Below are positions 59,310 through 64,000 of a DNA stretch of 64,000 nucleotides, piece by piece. How positions within the stretch are numbered: position 1 is the stretch's first letter; every line of letters starts with the position of its first letter. Where the stretch lies: assembly GCA_902604855.1 (NCBI GenBank), contig CACLAF010000001.1:186001-250000 (forward strand), in the 5' to 3' direction. The position numbers and the translations under genes were made by a program. Origin of the DNA: an uncultured SAR86 cluster bacterium. GTDB taxonomy: Bacteria > Pseudomonadota > Gammaproteobacteria > Magnimaribacterales > Magnimaribacteraceae. The notes below the pieces were generated by a model. It saw only the letters and a program-made list of their open reading frames with translations, ran no database searches and was not told the DNA's origin.

Positions 59310-60377
59310 TTAGTTTTCCTGGTGAAATCGTATCAATCTTTCACCTGCCGTCTCATAAAATAAAAAAGGATTATGATCTATTCCGTCGATGGCCAAGAAG
59401 TCATGTTCTATAGAGAATTTCTCTAAGTAGGAACTATACTCTTCTATGCTTTTAAAATTCATATCCTCTTTTCCTGACCAAAGAAGTAATTTAGGAGTTC
59501 TTTTTCCAGAATCCACATGTATCTTTGCAAGGGACCAGGCATCATTCCCTTCCCCTACGTAATAGATTGCTTCGTCGTTATCTCTTGGATCATCTTCAAT
59601 GCCATTATTATCTTTAATTAACTTTTCCATCATATAAGAAGCACCGCCAGCGGCAACAGTTCCAAAAAGTTCTGGATACTTGAACATATAACGAGTCGCT
59701 CCCCTTCCTCCTTGAGAAAAGCCTTCAAGGCCTCGCGCATTCCTTGTGGAGATTGTTCTATATTCTTTATCAATGAAAGGAATGAGCTCATTAATAAAAA
59801 TATCCTCTCCAAAAGAATTTTTTTCTTTAGAATTGTAATGGCTTAGCTCCCCTCCATTCACAAAGATATAAAGAGCCGGCTCAATAGAAGTATCGGACAT
59901 AATATCTTTCAAAAAATTAGATATGTATACCGACCTAGCCTCATTACCGGGTCTACCACCATGAAGATAATAGACCGATCTAAATCTTCTGTTAGGATTT
60001 TCAAAGTATATATCGGGGATATAAATATAATAACCGACAGGAATATTCATTGAAGCACTGGTGAAAGTACCTTTTTTTAACTGTGCTGGTAAATCAAATT
60101 TTTCATTAACTTCATTTACCCAAGAAAAATCTCTGGAGTAACCTCTTATAAACTCTCTTAGCTCGCTCTTACTAATTAAGTCATTTCGATTAGAATCAAC
60201 TAAAGAAAATATCCCCTTAGCCCATTCTTCTCTTTCTATAGTTCCATTTGAGTTCTTATCTTGCTCTTGGAATGAAAAATAAACGCCTAGCTCAATACCA
60301 ATGAAAGTTAATATATTTTTTGATTGAACTAATACGACTAAAAAGAAAATACTTACAAGTATCCACCCTAATCTCAT
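59310..60377 (-). CDS. Esterase-D-type hydrolase with N-terminal EF-hand pair
   Basis: A 355-residue exported or membrane-anchored protein. A hydrophobic N-terminus (about 1-20) precedes two EF-hand-like loops, DKNSNGTIEREE (40-51) and DSNRNDLISKSE (61-72), suggesting calcium binding. The rest is an Esterase-D-like alpha/beta hydrolase: YYLHGGRPGNEARS, nucleophile in LEGFSQGGRGATRYMFKYPELFGTV, and a His in GIDHNPFLFYE. The start overlaps the methyltransferase stop (ATGA), and the second esterase gene follows with no gap. Confidence 0.8.
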   Translation of the reverse strand: MRLGWILVSIFFLVVLVQSKNILTFIGIELGVYFSFQEQDKNSNGTIEREEWAKGIFSLVDSNRNDLISKSELREFIRGYSRDFSWVNEVNEKFDLPAQLKKGTFTSASMNIPVGYYIYIPDIYFENPNRRFRSVYYLHGGRPGNEARSVYISNFLKDIMSDTSIEPALYIFVNGGELSHYNSKEKNSFGEDIFINELIPFIDKEYRTISTRNARGLEGFSQGGRGATRYMFKYPELFGTVAAGGASYMMEKLIKDNNGIEDDPRDNDEAIYYVGEGNDAWSLAKIHVDSGKRTPKLLLWSGKEDMNFKSIEEYSSYLEKFSIEHDFLAIDGIDHNPFLFYETAGERLIRFHQEN

Positions 60378-60997
60378 TGTTTACTTACTGCATATCCCCA
60401 ATAATTATACCCAGCAATCTTAGGAGTGCTTGGGAGATACATTTCTTCCATCTCAACAATATCGAAGCCTGATTCTTGGATTAGATCTGGAATCTTTCGA
60501 TCAATATTGCAACCACCTGCAATTAATCCCCAGAAAGGATTAATTCTTTTCTGCCATTTCTTTATATTCGCATCTGGAGCTTCGCCATGTTCGCAAAAAA
60601 TCATTTTGCCATCGTTTTTAAGTACTCTTTTAATTTCAGTATTAGCTCTATGTACTTCTGGAATAGTGCACATAGTGTAAGTAACTAAAACGGTGTCAAA
60701 ATAGTTATCTGGTAATGGCATTTCTTCAGCTCCCGAAGAAACAAATTTGACATCTATCCCTTGTTGGATGGCGACTTCTTTAGCCATTTTACTGAGCTCT
60801 TCAGAAGGATCTAAACCCCATAATTCTTCGATTTTAGTTTTATCATAAAAAGGTAAATTGAGACCGGACCCAATTCCTATCTCTAAAACCTTTCCCTCAG
60901 CATGAGGAACAACTTTTTTTCTTTGGTAAGAAACCGGTTTAGATCCGCAGGCACAATTTAGAAATTTTGGCAGCACATATTTTTCGTATAAACTCAT
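60374..60997 (-). CDS. SAM-dependent methyltransferase (class I)
   Basis: A 207-residue methyltransferase. Motif I is VLEIGIGSGLNLPFYD, motif II LWGLDPSEEL and the central SGAEEMPLPDNYFDTVLVTYTMCTIPE. A CxC near the N-terminus (LNCACGSKP) and the KIAGYNYWGYAVSK end match the group that includes METTL7-like and UbiE-related proteins. Substrate unknown. It is the first gene of the minus-strand run with two esterases. Confidence 0.85.
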   Translation of the reverse strand: MSLYEKYVLPKFLNCACGSKPVSYQRKKVVPHAEGKVLEIGIGSGLNLPFYDKTKIEELWGLDPSEELSKMAKEVAIQQGIDVKFVSSGAEEMPLPDNYFDTVLVTYTMCTIPEVHRANTEIKRVLKNDGKMIFCEHGEAPDANIKKWQKRINPFWGLIAGGCNIDRKIPDLIQESGFDIVEMEEMYLPSTPKIAGYNYWGYAVSKQ

Positions 60998-61031
60998 AGA
61001 ACTAATCTAATACGTAGAAGAATTAAAGGCA

Positions 61032-61898
61032 ATGACAATGAATGAGAACCTAGAAAATAAAGTTTGTTTAATAACTGGTGCAACAAATGGAATCGGTGAA
61101 GAGTCAGCAAAAGAACTTAATAAGATGGGAGCCGAAATAATATTTATTGCTAGAAATCCAGAAAAAGGTAACCGCTTAAAAGAACAACTTCTAAAGGAAT
61201 CGGGAAGGGAGGCAACTATGATAGTAGCTGATCTATCTTCCCAAGCAGATGTCAAACAAGCAGCTGAGGCATTTTTGTCCATGGAGAAACCTCTAGATAT
61301 TCTGCTCAATAACGCAGGCATTATGAATAGAGAAAGAAATGAAACTATTGATGGCCTTGAGGAAGTTTTTTCAGTTAATCATTTAGCATACTTTACCTTT
61401 ACTCTGTTATTGGCTGAAAAGCTTAAGAACACAAGTGGATCTAGAGTTGTAAATGTTGCGTCTGGTGCTCATCAATTCGTCAAAGGTATGAATTTTGAAG
61501 ATTTACAGTCAGAAAAAACCTTCAGACCTATGCAAGTTTATGGTCAATCCAAACTTGCAAATATATTATTTACAAAATCTCTCTCTGAAAAACTTTCAAG
61601 ATTTGGTGTAACTGTTAATTGCTTGCATCCAGGCTTTGTAAGCACAGGTATAGGATCAAACAATAATCAGGGGCTATGGCCTTTTCTCATGTTCTTAGCA
61701 AAGCCTTTTGCAAGAAAGACAGATAAAGGAGCAGAAACTTCGATCTACTTATGCTGCTCGTCTGAAGTCAAAGATACAACCGGAGAATATTTCGTAGACT
61801 GTAAAATAGAAAAAATCTCAGAAGCAGCAAAAGATCCGAAGCAAGCCACCAGACTTTGGGAAATAAGCGAAGAAATTACGGGATTGAAATTAAATTGA
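61032..61898 (+). CDS. Short-chain dehydrogenase/reductase (retinol-dehydrogenase-like)
   Basis: A 288-residue SDR. The cofactor motif is LITGATNGIGEESAKEL, NADP preference is suggested by IFIARNPEKG, and NNAGIMN follows. The active site is Ser in VVNVASGAH and YGQSKLANILF. The group includes retinol dehydrogenase/WW-oxidoreductase-like bacterial enzymes that reduce long-chain or lipid aldehydes and ketones. ATG 61032 or 61038 are both possible. The stop overlaps priA by 9 nt on the opposite strand. Confidence 0.88.
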   Translation: MTMNENLENKVCLITGATNGIGEESAKELNKMGAEIIFIARNPEKGNRLKEQLLKESGREATMIVADLSSQADVKQAAEAFLSMEKPLDILLNNAGIMNRERNETIDGLEEVFSVNHLAYFTFTLLLAEKLKNTSGSRVVNVASGAHQFVKGMNFEDLQSEKTFRPMQVYGQSKLANILFTKSLSEKLSRFGVTVNCLHPGFVSTGIGSNNNQGLWPFLMFLAKPFARKTDKGAETSIYLCCSSEVKDTTGEYFVDCKIEKISEAAKDPKQATRLWEISEEITGLKLN

Positions 61899-64000
61899 TG
61901 AAAGCGGATCTACATCAATAGACCACCTAACTTGCTTTGTTAATTTAGGTTCATAAAGCCTAGACTGCATAACATCTAAAAATTTATGTAAACTTGATCT
62001 GCTGCTTGAAAAAATACTTAACTCCCATCTATAAACGCCAGATTTTTTCTCCATGATGGATGGCAAAGGACCTACGATACGAACATTCGAACTTATCTGT
62101 TTCTCTATTTTTGATTTATTCAATAAATTTAAAATAAAATCTCTACTGACTAAGCTTTTTGGTGATTCTGCAAAAATTTTAGCTTGAAATGAAAATGGAG
62201 GGATCTTATAACTTTTTCTTTCTTCTAATAATTTTTTTGCAAACTTTTCATAACTTCCAGTGATAATTTCCTCTATTTGAGGATGATCAAGGCAATAAGA
62301 TTGCAAAATTACTCTTCCCGGTTTTTTATCTCTTCCTGCCCTACCAGCGACTTGAGTCATGAGCTGGGCAACTCTTTCACTACCTCTGAAGTCTGCGCTA
62401 AATAGACCTGAGTCCGCATCGATTATTCCGACTAATGTTACATTGGGAAAATGATGACCTTTTGCCAGAAGTTGTGTACCCAGCAAAATAATGGGCTCTC
62501 CTTTTTTAATTTCATCAAAATATTCATTAAGACTTTCTTTCTTTCTTGTTGAGTCACTATCTATTCTTAGTGTCTTTGTATCGGGAAAGTGACCTCTTAA
62601 AAACTCTTCAACTCTCTCTGTTCCAAAACCATATGTAAGGAAATCATCAGAACCACAAGACGGGCACTTACTTGGGTAAGGCTTCTGTGCTTCGCAGTGG
62701 TGACAATGTAATTTAAGTGGGTTCTTATGAACTGTCATAAGGGCATCACATCTGTCGCAATTTGAAATCCAGCCACAAGCCTTACAAATCATTGAAGGTG
62801 CGTAACCTCTTCTATTCAAAAATATTAATACTTGATTGCCTTTATCAAGTTCAGTTTGAGTGGCCTCTAAAAGCTCTTTACTTAGTCCTTCATGGAGCTC
62901 TTTGCCTTTTAAATCTACAGCATGAAATGTAGGTAAGTTTGCTCCAGTTGCTCTTTTGTTCAATTTCAATACTTTGTACTTTTCTTCTTTTACGTTTTTT
63001 AGGGTCTCCAAAGATGGTGTGGCAGATGCTAGTACAACTGGTATCTTTTCGAGTTTAGCCCTATATAGAGCCATGTCTCTTGCTGAGTAACGAAATTTCT
63101 CCATCTGTTTAAATGATAGATCATGCTCTTCATCTACAACGATGATGCCTAGGTTTTTCATTGGCAAAAATACACTCGAACGAGTACCAATGATTATATC
63201 AACCAAACCTCTAGATGCTCCCAACCATGCATCAACTTTTTCTCGCTCATTTTTAGCGGAATGAAAAGACATTACTCTATCTCCAAAATATTCTCGAAAT
63301 CGCTCTTCAGCTTGAGGAGCGAGTCCTATTTCTGGGATGAGTATTAATGCTTGTTTGCCTTCTTTAATGACCTCCTGGATTGCTTGCAAGTAAACTTCAG
63401 TCTTCCCACTTCCTGTAATTCCATCTAATAAAAACGTGATATTTTTATCCTTAGCTTTTTTAATAGAATTAACTGCTTTATCTTGCTCCGGGTTAAGTTG
63501 CTTAGGTGACGATAACTGTTTGTTTTCTAATTTCTTATAAGGAGATAACTCTCTTGAAAACCTATTAACAAATCCTTTTTCAATTAGACCGTTTACTGCA
63601 GCATTACTTATCCCAAAAGCCTGAGCAGATTTTAATGTCATTTCTTTCTTATCTTTCAGTATGGAAATAAGTTTCTGTTGACTCGGTGCTCTTGTGAGGG
63701 TCTCTTCTTCCAAAAAAGAACCTTTGGAAGTTAATTCTAAATATTTACTCTCTCTAAATTTTGCTTCCTTGCCTTTTCTTAAAGAGGGAGGAAAAAAATA
63801 AGAAATGATTTCACCAAGTGGATAATGATAATAACGTGACGACCACTCGGCTAGGTTTATTGCATTAGAATCTAACAAGGGAACCTCATCAAGAATCTCT
63901 TTAATATATTTATATTTCCTTTTTAAAGATTTATCTCTTTCAGAAAAACTCCAGACAACTCCAACCAATGTTCTTTTTCCAAAAGGTACCAAAACTCTTG
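61890..64000 (-). CDS. priA: Primosomal protein N' (PriA helicase), 5' end beyond the window
   Basis: Restarts stalled replication forks. The track starts at an internal TTG, but the frame is open to the window edge, and RVLVPFGKRTLVG matches the region about 35 residues into E. coli PriA (732 residues), so only a short N-terminal part is missing. It shows Walker A DGITGSGKTEVYLQ, the DEEHD box, a zinc-binding block with CKACGWISNCDRC and CHHCEAQKPYPSKCPSC, and QVAGRAGRD of motif VI. All motifs are intact. Confidence 0.96.
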   Translation of the reverse strand, partial: RVLVPFGKRTLVGVVWSFSERDKSLKRKYKYIKEILDEVPLLDSNAINLAEWSSRYYHYPLGEIISYFFPPSLRKGKEAKFRESKYLELTSKGSFLEEETLTRAPSQQKLISILKDKKEMTLKSAQAFGISNAAVNGLIEKGFVNRFSRELSPYKKLENKQLSSPKQLNPEQDKAVNSIKKAKDKNITFLLDGITGSGKTEVYLQAIQEVIKEGKQALILIPEIGLAPQAEERFREYFGDRVMSFHSAKNEREKVDAWLGASRGLVDIIIGTRSSVFLPMKNLGIIVVDEEHDLSFKQMEKFRYSARDMALYRAKLEKIPVVLASATPSLETLKNVKEEKYKVLKLNKRATGANLPTFHAVDLKGKELHEGLSKELLEATQTELDKGNQVLIFLNRRGYAPSMICKACGWISNCDRCDALMTVHKNPLKLHCHHCEAQKPYPSKCPSCGSDDFLTYGFGTERVEEFLRGHFPDTKTLRIDSDSTRKKESLNEYFDEIKKGEPIILLGTQLLAKGHHFPNVTLVGIIDADSGLFSADFRGSERVAQLMTQVAGRAGRDKKPGRVILQSYCLDHPQIEEIITGSYEKFAKKLLEERKSYKIPPFSFQAKIFAESPKSLVSRDFILNLLNKSKIEKQISSNVRIVGPLPSIMEKKSGVYRWELSIFSSSRSSLHKFLDVMQSRLYEPKLTKQVRWSIDVDPLSSI

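Overview
The window is about 64 kb of AT-rich, very densely packed bacterial DNA. It carries one complete rRNA operon and roughly 52 protein genes. Gene gaps are mostly under 100 bp, and convergent genes often overlap at their stops. The block rRNA-tyrS-mepM-anmK-erpA-argC matches, from memory, the order in Pseudomonas. PcnB, DksA, TsaE, PBP1B and PriA homologues also point to a gammaproteobacterium. Low GC, compactness, heavy acyl-CoA metabolism and an rRNA spacer without tRNAs fit a streamlined marine lineage of SAR86 type. That placement is an inference that a 16S search would settle.

Layout. 1-2407 (-): cysE, a crotonase and tesB, which is cut by the window start. 2488-7576 (+): a CobS-like AAA+ ATPase, a CobT-like VWA protein, and two tandem R2/ferritin-like diiron proteins. 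7568-10767 (-): a VOC protein translationally coupled to a lipoprotein subtilase. 10839-11669 (+): type II pantothenate kinase. 11695-16800 (-): 5S, 23S and 16S rRNA, with promoter, nut-like antitermination elements, processing stems and terminator. 16816-24593: tyrS, mepM, anmK, erpA, argC, a TPR lipoprotein and PBP1B. 24659-30872 (+): PfkB kinase, DksA with a histone-like tail, PcnB, deoxynucleoside kinase, Acs and MsrA. 30865-34972: MBL hydrolase, Nudix, alpha/beta hydrolase, DUF1330 and a nitronate monooxygenase-like enzyme.

35060-40475 (+) is a five-gene distal valine degradation operon: mmsA, acyl-CoA dehydrogenase, crotonase, 3-hydroxyisobutyryl-CoA hydrolase and mmsB. It runs into 40492-44747, a LolA-like protein, an outer-membrane-like protein and an MMPL/RND transporter, which together look like an envelope lipid or hydrophobe transport unit. 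44744-47995 (-): MFS, luciferase-like monooxygenase and a CrtC/AttH-like protein. 48102-50915 (+): nnrDE, tsaE and a secreted metallophosphoesterase. 50919-55073: an LhgO-like oxidase, a Gfo/Idh/MocA dehydrogenase, a xylose-reductase-like AKR and a TauD-type dioxygenase. 55075-58389: alpha-E, circularly permuted ATP-grasp and the divergent Anbu proteasome homologue. 58395-61898: two secreted esterases (one with EF-hands), a methyltransferase and an SDR. The window ends inside priA.

Most genes are housekeeping or central and lipid metabolism; I see no phage, IS element, CRISPR array or tRNA gene. The best candidates for undescribed biology are the CobS/CobT-like pair beside the twin diiron proteins, the LolA-like/OMP/MMPL trio, and the Anbu cluster with a sigma-54-like motif in front of it.
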